Notes: generated by a model from the sequence alone, not told the origin. Counted from the first letter of the stretch, positions 20,410-29,937 are shown. The stretch is DNA of 64,000 nucleotides from Azorinus chamasolen (GCA_963576725.1 OY755240.1:32244620-32308619), one strand, 5' to 3'. A program made the numbers and translations.

Positions 20410-20666
20410 TTAACCCTTTACTCCATGAATATTTATGCAAAAAATTATGATGTCATGAATATTAATTAACTGAATTTTTATAATGGCACTCTGAACAAGG
20501 CAATTTATATCCTGAGAAATGGTAGAATTATATCTATTTTATCTCATAAGCAAACAGAGCAGACCCTGATCAGACTGCTCCTACAGCCGATAATAGGAGC
20601 CGTCTGATCTGGGTCTACTCTATTTGCAAAGGAGTAGAAAGGCGTATTTATGGAGTGAATGGTTAA
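20410..20666 (-). mobile_element. Family B MITE, full length
   Basis: TTAACCCTTTACTCCATGAA to TGGAGTGAATGGTTAA. The loop has a short insertion (AGCCGATAAT). Confidence 0.87.
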
Positions 20667-20685
20667 GCATGCTATTATACTCATT

Positions 20686-20778
20686 ACAGTAGAATTTGTC
20701 TTAAGTGGCCATCAAAAGGTCTAATTACGGATCTGAAAGGCAGGTGGTAGCTTAATGCATGACTTTTGCCCTGTATTA
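20686..20778. mobile_element. Family K (TA) MITE, one arm
   Basis: ACAGTAGAATTTGTCTTAAG, GATCTGAAAGGCAGGTGGTAG and GCATGACTTTTGCCCTG. The other arm is missing. Confidence 0.6.
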
Positions 20779-21222
20779 ACCCTTTCCCTGTTAAGTATTC
20801 ATGTAAAAATAAATATTTATCAGTTTTTAACCCTTTCCCTGTTCTATGTTTGTTACAAATTTCAATACCTACTGAATATTAATGGACACAATAGTTATAA
20901 TGAAATATGGAAGGTGGAACATTGTTGCCATTTAAGAAACTAAAAAAATCTAATTCTATTAGCAAACAGAGCAGACCCTGATCAGACGGCTCCTCTAGGA
21001 GCCGTCTGATCTGGGTCTACTCTGTTTGCAAATGCGTGAAAACACGTTTATATGAGGGAAAGGGTTAAGTGAATGTTTGCTTCGACAAAAACTGTAGAAA
21101 AAGATCTATATCATGTCAAAAGAAGCAGACCCTGATCAGATGGCTTCCATAGGAGTCGTCTGATCAGGGTCTACTCTGTTTACGAATGTGTGAAAAGGCA
21201 TTTATATGAAAGAAAGGGTTAA
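20776..21222 (-). mobile_element. Family B MITE split by a B2 MITE
   Basis: TTAACCCTTTCCCTGTTAAG ... TATCAGTTTTTAA, then after the B2 copy GTGAATGTTTGCTTCGAC and a full hairpin to AAGAAAGGGTTAA. Confidence 0.85.
20827..21068 (-). mobile_element. Family B2 MITE nested in B
   Basis: TTAACCCTTTCCCTGTTCTA to GAGGGAAAGGGTTAA. Perfect CAGACGGCTCC / GGAGCCGTCTG core. Confidence 0.9.
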
Positions 21223-21230
21223 ACAACCAC

Positions 21231-21479
21231 CTGCTTTTTAACCCCTTCCTCCACCTGCTTTTTAACCCTTTCCTCCACCTGCTTTTTAACCCTTTCCTCC
21301 ACCTGCTTTTTAACCCTTTCCTCCACCTGCTTTTTAAGCCTTTCCTCCACCTGCTTTTTAACCCTTTCCTCCACCTACTTTTAACCCTTTCCTCCACCTA
21401 CTTTTAACCCTTTCCTCCACCTGCTTTTTAACCCTTTCCTCCACCTGCTTTTTAACCCTTTCCTCCACCTGCTTTTTAA
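21231..21479 (+). repeat. 24-bp tandem array made of family A termini
   Basis: About ten copies of CTGCTTTTTAACCCTTTCC plus TCCAC, two with a shorter CTACTTTTAA variant. The last TTAA is the left end of the A copy at 21476. A reading frame across it is an artefact. Confidence 0.93.
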
Positions 21480-21700
21480 CCATTTCCTCCATAACACCTG
21501 TCTATGCCTCTGTTAAGGTTAATTTATGAAACCATCGTGATAAATAGAGCATTTGTTCCATAGCAGCAAATGCTCTATTTATCACAATGGTTTCAAATCT
21601 ACACATTTTTAAATTTTCCTTTTCACTAGTAAATGCTCCTTTTTGGTAGATTTATTCAAAGAGGTAGAATCTAAAAATAGCCTATGAGGTAATGGGTTAC
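21476..21700 (-). mobile_element. Family A MITE, full length
   Basis: TTAACCATTTCCTCCATAAC to GAGGTAATGGGTTAC. Palindrome has one base change (GTTCCATAGCAGC). Confidence 0.88.
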
Positions 21701-21961
21701 TGAACTATCATATTTACTATAACTATTCAGACAGACTGACCTTGGCATATAGTCACAGAGCTGTAGATCAGACACATTTTACTGATCTATCAAAATCTAT
21801 TATTTCTCAGCCAAACCCAATCTTGCTACAATTCATTAGAATCACCCCGAAGGGTTTAACGAAAAAATATAGAAAATATTTGAATTAGAATGATGTCTGA
21901 TCTACAGTCCTGAAGAGCATTTTGATCAGGGTCTACGCTATTTGCATAGAATAATTAACAT

Positions 21962-22053
21962 TTTAACTCATATAGACACCTTTCATCGCCTCTGTAAACA
22001 AAGTAGACCCAGTCATTATTTCTTTCATGAATATTCAACTGGGAAAGGGTTAA
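21962..22053 (+). mobile_element. Family B MITE, core deleted
   Basis: TTAACTCATATAGACACC ... AAGTAGACCCAG joins CATTATTTCTTTCATG ... GGGAAAGGGTTAA. Both ends kept. Confidence 0.78.
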
Positions 22054-22061
22054 AAAAAAAA

Positions 22062-22262
22062 AAGAGATGTTTGTGAAACACTATGCCCCCGATATGACCT
22101 TTGACCTTGATGTATGACCTTCACCATAATAAGTCACCCCTAAAAATGTTCTCCGCCATAAGTTACACATGCATGCCAAGTTTGAAGTATATATTATGTG
22201 CATTATGGCGACAAAATATTGCCAATGTTAAAGTTGGGGTTAAACAGACAACCCCACCCCGG
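22062..22262 (+). mobile_element. HP element fragment
   Basis: GAGATGTTTGTGAAACACTAT, CCCCCGATATGACCTTTGACC, TGCATGCCAAGTTTGAAG. Related to 38606; ends at AACAGACAACCCCACCCC without hairpin. Confidence 0.65.
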
Positions 22263-22265
22263 AGA

Positions 22266-22365
22266 TCGTCAGGGTTTCTGCTTTGGCCAAAAAATTCATG
22301 TGTTCATATGCCATTTTAAAATTAATCCAATTTCTAAAATGAATATTCATGCAGTAAATGGTTAA
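22266..22365 (+). mobile_element. Family B MITE, right half
   Basis: GTTTCTGCTTTGGCCAAAAA to TGCAGTAAATGGTTAA. The HP fragment probably replaced or interrupted the left half. Confidence 0.7.
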
Positions 22366-22445
22366 GCCTTTCATATTAACTGGACTGTGTCATTAAACAC
22401 TGATGGGACCGTTCAACTTTGAACATTCGGCATTCAATGGTTTAA
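22362..22445. repeat. Family N tail
   Basis: CCTTTCATATTAACTGGACTG, GATGGGACCGTTCAACTTTG, CATTCAATGGTTTAA. Confidence 0.55.
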
Positions 22446-22658
22446 CACTTTCCCTCATAGGCTTTTTTAGACCCAACCTCTTTGAATAAATCTACCGAAA
22501 AGGAGCATTTACATGAGAAAAGGAACATCTTAGAATTGTGTGGTAATGAAACCATTGTGATAAATAGAGCATTTATTCCATAGGAGCAAATGCTCTATTT
22601 ATCAACATAATTTCAAAAAGTGTTTCTATAGAGGCGTCAATATGAGGGAATGGGCTAA
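22442..22658 (+). mobile_element. Family A MITE, full length
   Basis: TTAACACTTTCCCTCATAGG to GAGGGAATGGGCTAA. Confidence 0.88.
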
Positions 22659-22918
22659 CACTTTACTTTATGTATGTAGGTACACCATTTAATGCCTTTG
22701 CAAACAGATTTGACCCAAATTAGATGGCTCCTGCAGGAACTGCCTTACCAGGGTCTCCTCCATTAGTTTATGAACTAGATCTGATTATATCATTTCTGCC
22801 ATGTATCATTTCTGCCGTGACCAAAACATTTCGTGTTCATCTGCCATGTACAGATACAACTAATTAATAGTCAACATTCATTATTTCTTATAGGAATATT
22901 TATGAAGATAACCTTCTG
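22655..22918 (+). mobile_element. Family B MITE, diverged
   Basis: CTAACACTTTACTTTATG start, hairpin GATGGCTCCTGCAGGAACTG, tail with a duplicated TATCATTTCTGCC. Confidence 0.7.
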
Positions 22919-22969
22919 CAATCTCACTTATACTCTTCTGTAAGATTATTCTCTACAGTAGAACCTCTC

Positions 22970-24090
22970 ATAACCCTTTCCCTGTTCTGTATTCATGTAA
23001 GAAATAATGACAACATTAATATTTATTAGTTGATTATTTATTAGCTCAACTTTTATAATATAAACTTTTCAAGTGAATATTTAACTGTAGAGTCAGACCT
23101 ATATCATGTCAAAAGCAAACAGAGACTAATGCTTTGGTCACAACCCCTTCCGATTAGGCTTAGGATGTACTCCCGGCATGATTTTTAGCCATTTTGGCCC
23201 GGTCCCCGGCCGGACACCAGACATGGCCGGCCGGTGGCCGGAGCTCTCAGGCAGCATCGGGGAGGTGCCCGAAGAGTTTAACTCGAAGTTAAAATTTCTC
23301 CGATGTCCCGTACATTTTCATAATCGGTCACATATCCTTCACACATCGTTTAAGTATCGTCCGATATCCGGCCGGGAATCGAGCGGTAATCGGCCGGTGT
23401 ATGTAGCTTCAGAGGAGAAATTTTTGGGACCGGACATGGGTCGATATCCGGCCGATGTCTGTTTACACATTGGAAAGTAACCCACCTATGTCCGATCGGC
23501 TTGAACCGGTGTGGACCAGATATGTTACAGACATCGGCCGGCTAGAACCGGACATCGGCCGGACTATATAAACCCACGTCAGTCGCCTTGTATAACATTA
23601 TAGCGCGTTTCTACACAAGAGACCGGGCCTGGTACAATCATTGTTCGTTGTCCGTAGGATACTCGGGCGATATTCGTACGATGTCCGGTGAATAGGCCGG
23701 TTATCGCCCGGACATCATAGGATAATCGGCCGATTAGTATTAGATGTTCGGTCTGTATTCACTGCCTCGCCGGCTCCCAAAAAAATTATCTTTGGAACAG
23801 ACGCCATACGATTACCAGACGGTCTTCGGACGGCCTCTGCACGGCCTCCGGACTGTGCCATTTATGTAAATGATGTGTGACAAATTTTTTGACCGGTGTT
23901 GTCCGATGTCGGAAAAATGGCCAAAACCAGCGGTGTACTCCCGATTACCCCCTATCCCCGGATACCGGCCGATCTTTGTGACCATAGCATTAGACCCTGA
24001 TCAGACAGCTCCTTAATTAGGAGCCATCTGATCTGGGTCTAGTCTGTTTGCAAAGGCATAAAAAGGCGTTTATACGAAGGAAAGGGTTAA
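22970..24090 (-). mobile_element. Family B MITE split by CpG-rich element
   Basis: ATAACCCTTTCCCTGTTCTG ... GCAAACAGAGA, then after the insert ACCCTGATCAGACAGCTCC ... GGAAAGGGTTAA. Confidence 0.88.
23126..23993. mobile_element. CpG-rich transposon-like element with 18-bp inverted ends
   Basis: Ends CTAATGCTTTGGTCACAA and TTGTGACCATAGCATTAG are inverted repeats with one mismatch. The interior is rich in GGCCGG, CCGATGTCC and GGACATCGGCC motifs on both strands, unlike the AT-rich surroundings. No transposase is visible. A 100-codon open frame (23178-23480) is likely an effect of GC content. Exact target duplication is unclear, since the flanking B sequence has lost a few bases. Superfamily not assigned. 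Confidence 0.8.
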
Positions 24091-24165
24091 TGCCCCTCAA
24101 AACTTGTCTTGCTTCATATCTGAAATGAGTATTCTACCGACTATTTTTATTCAAAGTATAAATAG

Positions 24166-24228
24166 TGTCAAACAGTATGGATCCCGATATGACACGGAGT
24201 TACACAGCATCTCTAAAATTCTCCTGTA
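24166..24228. repeat. Family G arm
   Basis: GTCAAACAGTATGGATCCCG with ACACGGAGTTACACAGCATC. The second arm is lost where the minisatellite begins. Confidence 0.6.
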
Positions 24229-24234
24229 TGTAAA

Positions 24235-24870
24235 GTTGACTATTGCAATTATCGTAAGTATTCAGACACCCAATCTCCCCTCCCCTCCTGTTGTAAGTTG
24301 ACTATTGTAATTATCCTATGTATTAAGACATCCAATCCCCCCTCCCCTCCTGTTGTAAGTTGACTATTGTAATTATCCTATGTATTAAGACACCCAATCT
24401 CCCCTCCCCTCCTGTTGTAAAGCTGACTATTGTAATTATCCTATGTATTAAGACATCCAATCCCCCCCCCCCCCCCCCGCCCCTCCTGTTGTAAAGCTGA
24501 CTATTGTAATTATCGTAAGTATTCAGACACCCAATCTCCCCTCCCCTCCTGTTGTAAGTTGACTATTGTAATTATCCTATGTATTAAGACATCCAATCCC
24601 CCCTCCCCTCCTGTTGTAAGTTGACTATTGTAATTATCCTATGTATTAAGACACCCAATCTCCCCTCCCCTCCTGTTGTAAAGCTGACTATTGTAATTAT
24701 CCTATGTATTAAGACATCCAATCCCCCCCCCCGCCCCTCCTGTTGTAAAGCTGACTATTGTAATTATCCTATGTATTAAGACACCCAATCTCCCCTCCCC
24801 TCCTGTTGTAAAGCTGACTATTGTAATTATTGCAAGTATTCAGACACCCAGTCTCAACTCTTCACCTGCT
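24235..24870. repeat. 62-bp minisatellite, about 10 copies
   Basis: Unit contains GTTGACTATTGTAATTATCC, TATTAAGACA, CCCAATC and CTCCCCTCCTGTTGTAA. Alternating variants (ACACCC...TCTCCCC / ACATCC...CCCCCCT) and a larger internal duplication are visible. A C-run expansion lies at 24465-24478. Confidence 0.92.
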
Positions 24871-24884
24871 TGTAATGCTGAATA

Positions 24885-25030
24885 ACTTAAATAGAGCACA
24901 TCAGACTGACATAGTAGCAAATAGTTAAGACCCTGATCAAACTGCTCGATGAGGATCTGAGTTTGCTTAGTGTGTCTGTCTGAATACTCAGAGTAATTAG
25001 GGTATCAAGGTGATATGCCAAGTCACCAGG
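24885..25030. repeat. Family L palindrome, shortened
   Basis: AGCAAATAGTTAAGACCCTG, GATCAAACTGCTCGATGAGG and GTGTCTGTCTGAATACTCAG. Confidence 0.6.
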
Positions 25031-25133
25031 CCTCACATCTATATCCAAATTATTCGACAATCTAATCATGTTTTTGAAAGGAAAGAAAAACATGCCTTTT
25101 CAGAATTGAAATAGAGGGAACCATTTATTATCT

Positions 25134-25468
25134 TCAACCCATTCCCTCATATATTGGACGCCTTCTGATGCCTCTGTAAAAGTCACTTTTTGAAACAATT
25201 GTGATTAACCCATTCCCCTTATAGGCTATTTTTAGACCCAACCTCTTTGAATGAATCTACCGAAAAGGAGCATTTACTAGAGAAAAGGAAAAGTTAAGAA
25301 TTGTGTAATATTGAAACCATTGTGGTAAATAGGGCATTTGCTCCTATGGAGCAAATGCTCTATTTATCACAATGGTTTCAAAAAGTGATTATTACAGAGG
25401 CGTAAAAAGGCGTCAATATGGAGGAAAGGATAATATAGTATTTGCTCCAATATGAGGGAATGGGTTAA
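25134..25468 (-). mobile_element. Family A MITE split by another A MITE
   Basis: TCAACCCATTCCCTCATATA ... TTGAAACAATTGTGA, interrupted, then TATAGTATTTGCTCCAATAT ... GGGTTAA. The inner copy sits in the hairpin arm of the outer one. Confidence 0.85.
25205..25433 (+). mobile_element. Family A MITE nested in A
   Basis: TTAACCCATTCCCCTTATAG to GGAGGAAAGGATAA. Complete palindrome with centre CTCCTATGGAG. Confidence 0.88.
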
Positions 25469-25720
25469 CCTAAATGCCAGTATGTTCGTCTCCAGCATTC
25501 AAGGGGGTGATGGCTCAGACCATTTTCAGATGGTTGTCACAAACTCTGCAGTTAAACCGTTGCCTGATGAATCGTCATGGAAGAATAATGACATAACATC
25601 ATTTCCAAGGTTTCAAACTACACAATTCTAAAATTTTCCTTGGTACCAAAATATGTCAATCTGTATTGTCGTTTGCTTGGCCTTTCCTTCGATTTCTTCT
25701 CTTTAACATAAATGGTATGT

Positions 25721-25783
25721 CAAACAGTTTGGATCCTGATGAGACACCGAGTTACACAGCATCTCATCTGGATCCAAACTGTT
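25721..25783. mobile_element. Family G palindrome
   Basis: CAAACAGTTTGGATCCTGATG opposes CATCTGGATCCAAACTGTTT. Near-perfect arms. Confidence 0.8.
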
Positions 25784-25974
25784 TTGAAAGGTAATCACAT
25801 ATTAACTCACTGCAGCAAACCCAGTGATTTAATTTCTGGCAACTTCCTGATGAAATAGATAATAACCCTTTGGATACTAGAACAAGCAAAAAATGCGGAA
25901 ACCTATTTACCTAATGACTTTTATTGAAATAGGTTTTTACATCCCTTCAACACAATTTCAGTTAATTCACCATG

Positions 25975-26905
25975 CCAAACTATTTACAGGTGGAGGAAGC
26001 TATCTGCATACCAAAAATAAATTGTCTAGCATAATTATGTAGTTCAGAAGTTATAAAAAAGTTGTCAATGACAGCCAAGTTTTCAAAATAGTGACCGTGA
26101 CCTGATTTCAGGTATCTTTATGTCATCTGTAAGGTCCTTACCAAAGCTATCTGAATACCAAAGACGAATTGCCTAGCATTCATGGATCAGAAGTTATAGC
26201 AAAATGTTAAAGTTTGTTAAAAATGTCAAAGTTTTCAAAATAGTGACCTTGACCATGACCAATTTCATGTATCAAGTGAAAGGCCTTCACTCAAGCTATC
26301 TGCATACCACATATGAATTGTCTAGCATAATTATGTAGTTCAGAAGTTAAAACAAAATTTTAATGACAGCCAAGATTTTACAATAGTGACCTTGATCTTG
26401 ACCCGATTTCAGGTATCTTTATGTCTTTTATGTAAGATTCTTACCGAAGCTATCTGAATACCAAAGGTGAATTGCCTAGCAATCGTGGATCAGAAGTTAT
26501 AGCAAAATGTTAAAGTTTGTTAAAAACAGTCAAGTTTTCAAAATAGTGACCTTGACCCAATTTCATGTATCCTTTATCAAGTGAAAGGCCTTCACAAAAG
26601 CTATCTGCATACCAAATATTAATTGTCTAGCATATGTAGTTAAAAAGTTATAACAAAATTTTAATGACAGCAAAGTTTTCAAAATAGCGACATTGACCTT
26701 TACCTGATTTCATGTATCTTTATATCATCTATAAGGTCCTTACCAAAGCTATCTGAATAACAAAGGTGAATTGCCAAACATTTGTCAATCAAGTGAAAGG
26801 CCTTTACCCAAGCTATCTGCATACCAAATATGAATTGTCTAGCCTAAGTAATTCAGAAGTTATAAACAATGTTAAAGTTTTGTTAACGACAGCCCGCCAC
26901 CCGCC
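25975..26905 (+). mobile_element. HP-type tandem core, truncated
   Basis: About four blocks of roughly 210 bp alternate AAGCTATCTGCATACCAAA / AAGCTATCTGAATACCAAA, GTGACCTTGACC and TTCAGAAGTTATA. It ends GACAGCCCGCCACCCGCCC with no hairpin. Confidence 0.78.
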
Positions 26906-26907
26906 CG

Positions 26908-27131
26908 CTACTCCATGAATACTCTTTTTAACACCTTTGTAAACAGTAGACCAAGATCAGACAGCTCCTGGTCTGATTTGGGTTATAAACTCTGTTTGAT
27001 TATTAATCGAATTCTACTGGTATCACCAGTGAAAAGGCTTTTCTTGTTCATGTCATTATATATAGCAAACAAATCAGCATATATACCGATACCTTACTTC
27101 TTACATGAATATTCATGGAGTAAAGGTTTAA
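26908..27131 (+). mobile_element. Family B MITE, extreme left end lost
   Basis: TACTCCATGAATACTCTTTT, hairpin reduced (CAGACAGCTCCTGGTCTG), end GGAGTAAAGGTTTAA. Confidence 0.78.
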
Positions 27132-27381
27132 CCCTTTCCTTCATATAAACATGTTTTCACGCATCTGCAAACAGAGTAGACCCAGATCAGATGGCTCCTA
27201 TAGGAGCCATCTGTTCAGGGTCTGCTCTGTTTGCTTATGGAATTTGATAGATCTGTTTCTTTTGTTTTTAAAATGGCTACAATGTTCCACCTTTCAAATT
27301 TCAATATACAAAAGTAACTATTTTGTCCATGAATGTTCAGTAGGTATCGACATTTAGAATAAACATAGAACTGAAGGTTAA
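27128..27381 (+). mobile_element. Family B2 MITE, full length
   Basis: TTAACCCTTTCCTTCATATA to GAACTGAAGGTTAA. Core GATGGCTCC/GGAGCCATC, ACAATGTTCCACCTTTC. Confidence 0.88.
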
Positions 27382-27484
27382 GAACAGTTTGTCTGATCAA
27401 ATATCTACAGTAATTATGGTAAACAAGCCAAATATGATTTATACTTTATAGTTGGTATACTATATACACATGAAGTTAAATCAG

Positions 27485-27676
27485 TACAGTAAAACCTCTC
27501 TATAACGACCACTAAATTACACCAAGTATTTTGTGTTAAAGGCAGGTGGCTGCTTAAAGCAAAGTGAAAGTAAAACAGAACGCTCCTTTACTTTCACCTT
27601 GCTTTAAGCAGCCACCTGCACTAAATACCAACTAATTTACACTATTTAGTGGTCATTATAGAGAGGTTTTACTGTA
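27485..27676. mobile_element. Family D (TA) palindrome, full length
   Basis: TACAGTAAAACCTCTCTATA against TATAGAGAGGTTTTACTGTA, TA on both sides. Arms GGCAGGTGGCTGCTTAAAGC / GCTTTAAGCAGCCACCTGC. Tc1/mariner-type by TA ends. Confidence 0.92.
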
Positions 27677-27703
27677 TTTCTAATAATCATAAGTTTTTGC
27701 TGA

Positions 27704-27910
27704 TTAACCATTTACTCCAGAGACATCCTTCACCATCTTTGCAAACAAGTAGACCCAGATCAGATGATTCCTGTAGGAGCTTTCAGATCAGAGTCTGCTA
27801 GATATTTGTACAGTTTTTGCCAGAACACCATCGTTCATGATGCAAAAATACCAATTTATCTAATCAATATTCATAGTCTGACATGAATATTCATGGCAAA
27901 AGGCATTTAA
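27704..27910 (+). mobile_element. Family B MITE
   Basis: TTAACCATTTACTCCAGAGA to AAAAGGCATTTAA. Diverged hairpin GATGATTCCTGTAGGAGC. Confidence 0.72.
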
Positions 27911-28059
27911 ATTTTATTGCATAAAAGGAAATTATTACATGTACATCAAATTCTATATACTACAAAAGTAAAAACCAGCGAAGATAACCAAGAAAATGTA
28001 TAGAAGAAAAGAATGCATGCAGATAAATAAAGATAGTGTGTTATACATATAAGCCAATG

Positions 28060-28500
28060 CATGGTTATTCAGAGACCAAGATAAGATGCGTAAATTAAAA
28101 TATTTTCAAGAATAAGACTCTTTATTTCTCCACTAAACCCTATCTTGTGACCACTCTTTAGAATCATCTCTTTGAGACGATTCTAAAGAGTGGTCACAAC
28201 TTAGGGTTTGGTTGAGAAATAATGATTTAACCCTTTCCTCCATAAATACGCCTTTCTTAGTAACGCCTCTGTAATAGTCACTTCTTGAAACCATTGTGAT
28301 AAATAGAGCATTTGCTCCATAGGAGCAAATGCTCTATTTATCACAATGGTTTCAATACTACACCATTCTAACATTTTCCATTTCTCAAGTTAATGCTCCT
28401 TTTTGGTAGATTTATTCAAAAAGGTTGGGTCTAAAAATAGCATGAGGGAATGGGTTAATTATTTGAATTATGCATCTTTATCTATTGCTCTGGTTATTAG
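28060..28500. mobile_element. Family C palindrome split by a family A MITE
   Basis: AAACCCTATCTTGTGACC / GGTCACAACTTAGGGTTT hairpin. The right arm breaks at ATGATTTAA and resumes TTATTTGAATTATGCATCTT, as in intact C copies. Confidence 0.83.
28227..28458 (-). mobile_element. Family A MITE nested in C, near GRK2 exon pair
   Basis: TTAACCCTTTCCTCCATAAA to GAGGGAATGGGTTAA. Lies 147 bp past the donor of alternative exon 2. Confidence 0.9.
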
Positions 28501-28605
28501 TCTTGTGTATTACAAGCAAATAACACCCTGACTACAGAGTACTCTACCCTGAGTTAGCTCCCTTTGATATATGTGAGTTAAAAAAAAAAAAAACTCCAAC
28601 TTTAC

Positions 28606-28692
28606 CTGGAATAAATTAGAACTTAACTTTTTCGTCCGCTGAGCAGTCGTGAGAGCATCTCGTACGTGCTCTAGTGCCGACTTAGAATAGTT
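28606..28692 (-). CDS. GRK2: GRK2 alternative exon, copy 2 (3' in transcript)
   Basis: A second 87-nt exon (29 codons, phase 0 both sides) with acceptor TCTTTTCAG and donor GTAAAG. It reads NYSKSALEHVRDALTTAQRT then KKLSSNLFQ. Its end LFQ matches vertebrate GRK2 DLFQ exactly and its start SKSA-EHV is the closer of the two copies to vertebrate sequence, so this may be the ancestral version. It differs from copy 1 mainly in charge near the C-terminal end (KKLSSN against KTLDKD). A 12-base or longer A run lies just downstream in the plus strand at 28579-28593, a T-rich tract in the intron after the donor. Confidence 0.9.
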
Positions 28693-28767
28693 CTGAAAAG
28701 ACAAGCACAGTCATTGACATTCCGTTGACAACAAAAATGATGGAAGACACACAATAGCGACTGTTAC

Positions 28768-28854
28768 CTCAAAAATATCCTTATCAAGAGTTTTAGTTCG
28801 CTGTGCCATTGTAAGGGCTTCTTGTACATGCTCCACAGCCTCTTTGGAATATGT
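28768..28854 (-). CDS. GRK2: GRK2 alternative exon, copy 1 (5' in transcript)
   Basis: The 87-nt exon (29 codons, phase 0 both sides) has acceptor TTGTTTCAG and donor GTAACAG. It reads TYSKEAVEHVQEALTMAQRT then KTLDKDIFE. It aligns to vertebrate GRK2 PFSKSATEHVQGHL...PPDLFQ, with about four extra residues in the loop. It joins in frame to the QAH end of the upstream exon and to PYLEEI of the downstream exon. It shares the YSK-A-EHV--ALT-AQRTK pattern with the exon 75 bp downstream. It is probably mutually exclusive with that exon, an inference from length, phase, similarity and the very short separating intron. Inclusion of both would also keep frame. Confidence 0.88.
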
Positions 28855-29084
28855 CTGAAACAAGGTAATGGCAGAATTCTTTGAGTAACAACACAGCAAA
28901 ATTAAACAGTTGTTCAAGAGCATTTGAATTTGTTTGCAAGAATTCTGCCATATATTAATTGCAGTATTCTAGCCATACTGATCCACTAAAAGTTATAAAA
29001 TATTTCTGCACTGTCAACTCTATAAGTTGGCTGCTATTGTTGTCCTGTAAAGAAATTGCAGAGAAATGTAATGGCCATCTACAA

Positions 29085-29250
29085 GAACCACAGCAAAAGA
29101 CCAAAGGTGCATATTCAAATATTAACATTGTCATTATTTTCTCAACCAAACCCTATGTTGTGACCACTCTAATTGATATGATTCTAAAGAGTGGTTACAA
29201 TATAGAGTTTGGTGGAGAAATAAAGGAGCTACATCTGGGCCTCTGGCAAG
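29085..29250. mobile_element. Family C palindrome, shortened centre
   Basis: CAAACCCTATGTTGTGACCAC / GTGGTTACAATATAGAGTTTG, with flanks CCAAAGGTGCATATTCAAAT and ACATCTGGGCCTCTGGCA. Confidence 0.8.
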
Positions 29251-29273
29251 AACTGTCATTTCTTCCATTTCTC

Positions 29274-29523
29274 TTAACCCTTTTCCCTGTTCCATATTAA
29301 AGTAAGAAATAATATGACATCATGAACAATTGTATTAGCTGATTTTTTCATGTTTTCAAGGAAATGTTTTGATTTGACAAAAACTGTAGAATCATATCTA
29401 CCCGGTATATCAAGTCAAGCAAACTGAGCAGATCCTGATCAGACTATCCCTATAGGAGCCATCTGATCTGGGTCTACTTTTTGCAAATGCATGAAAAGAT
29501 ATTTATATGAGGGAAATGGTTAA
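29274..29523 (-). mobile_element. Family B MITE, full length
   Basis: TTAACCCTTTTCCCTGTTCC to GAGGGAAATGGTTAA. Confidence 0.83.
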
Positions 29524-29535
29524 TAAATCAAATAT

Positions 29536-29602
29536 CAAACAGTTTGGATCCTGATGAGATGCCGAGTTACTCAGCATCTCATCCAGATGTAAACTGCTTG
29601 CA
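29536..29602. mobile_element. Family G palindrome
   Basis: CAAACAGTTTGGATCCTGATG opposes CATCCAGATGTAAACTGCTTG. Confidence 0.75.
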
Positions 29603-29637
29603 CAGATGATCACAGACTTGTTCTTAGCATGCAAAGA

Positions 29638-29735
29638 GCTACTCTTTAGAATCGACTCAAAGAGATGATTCTAAAGAGTGGTTACAACATAGGGTTTGGC
29701 AGAGAAATGACAATTTTAGAGTTTTGCTCTGGAGC
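29638..29735. mobile_element. Family C palindrome, left arm cut
   Basis: CTACTCTTTAGAATCGACTC / GATTCTAAAGAGTGG, then ACATAGGGTTTGGCAGAG. Confidence 0.7.
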
Positions 29736-29937
29736 TAAATGCATTCTCTCTTCCAACATGTTACCTGCAACAAATAACTTATTAGTGAACAACAAGCACC
29801 ATCATTACTTCTGATATGGACAACCAGAAAAAGAACTAATCTAATTGGTCATAATAACATGAAAAGAATTAACCCTTTCAATGCTAGTCTTTTCAAATGT
29901 ATTATTCCTAAATTCAAGAAAGGCAAGTTTACCATGA

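Noticed and set aside
21164..21397. 77-codon frame with repeated KGLKSRWR units
   Set aside because: It comes from the 24-bp array of MITE ends, a multiple of three.
23178..23480. 100-codon frame in the CpG-rich element
   Set aside because: Low stop frequency is expected at this composition; no recognised domain. Kept as part of the element.
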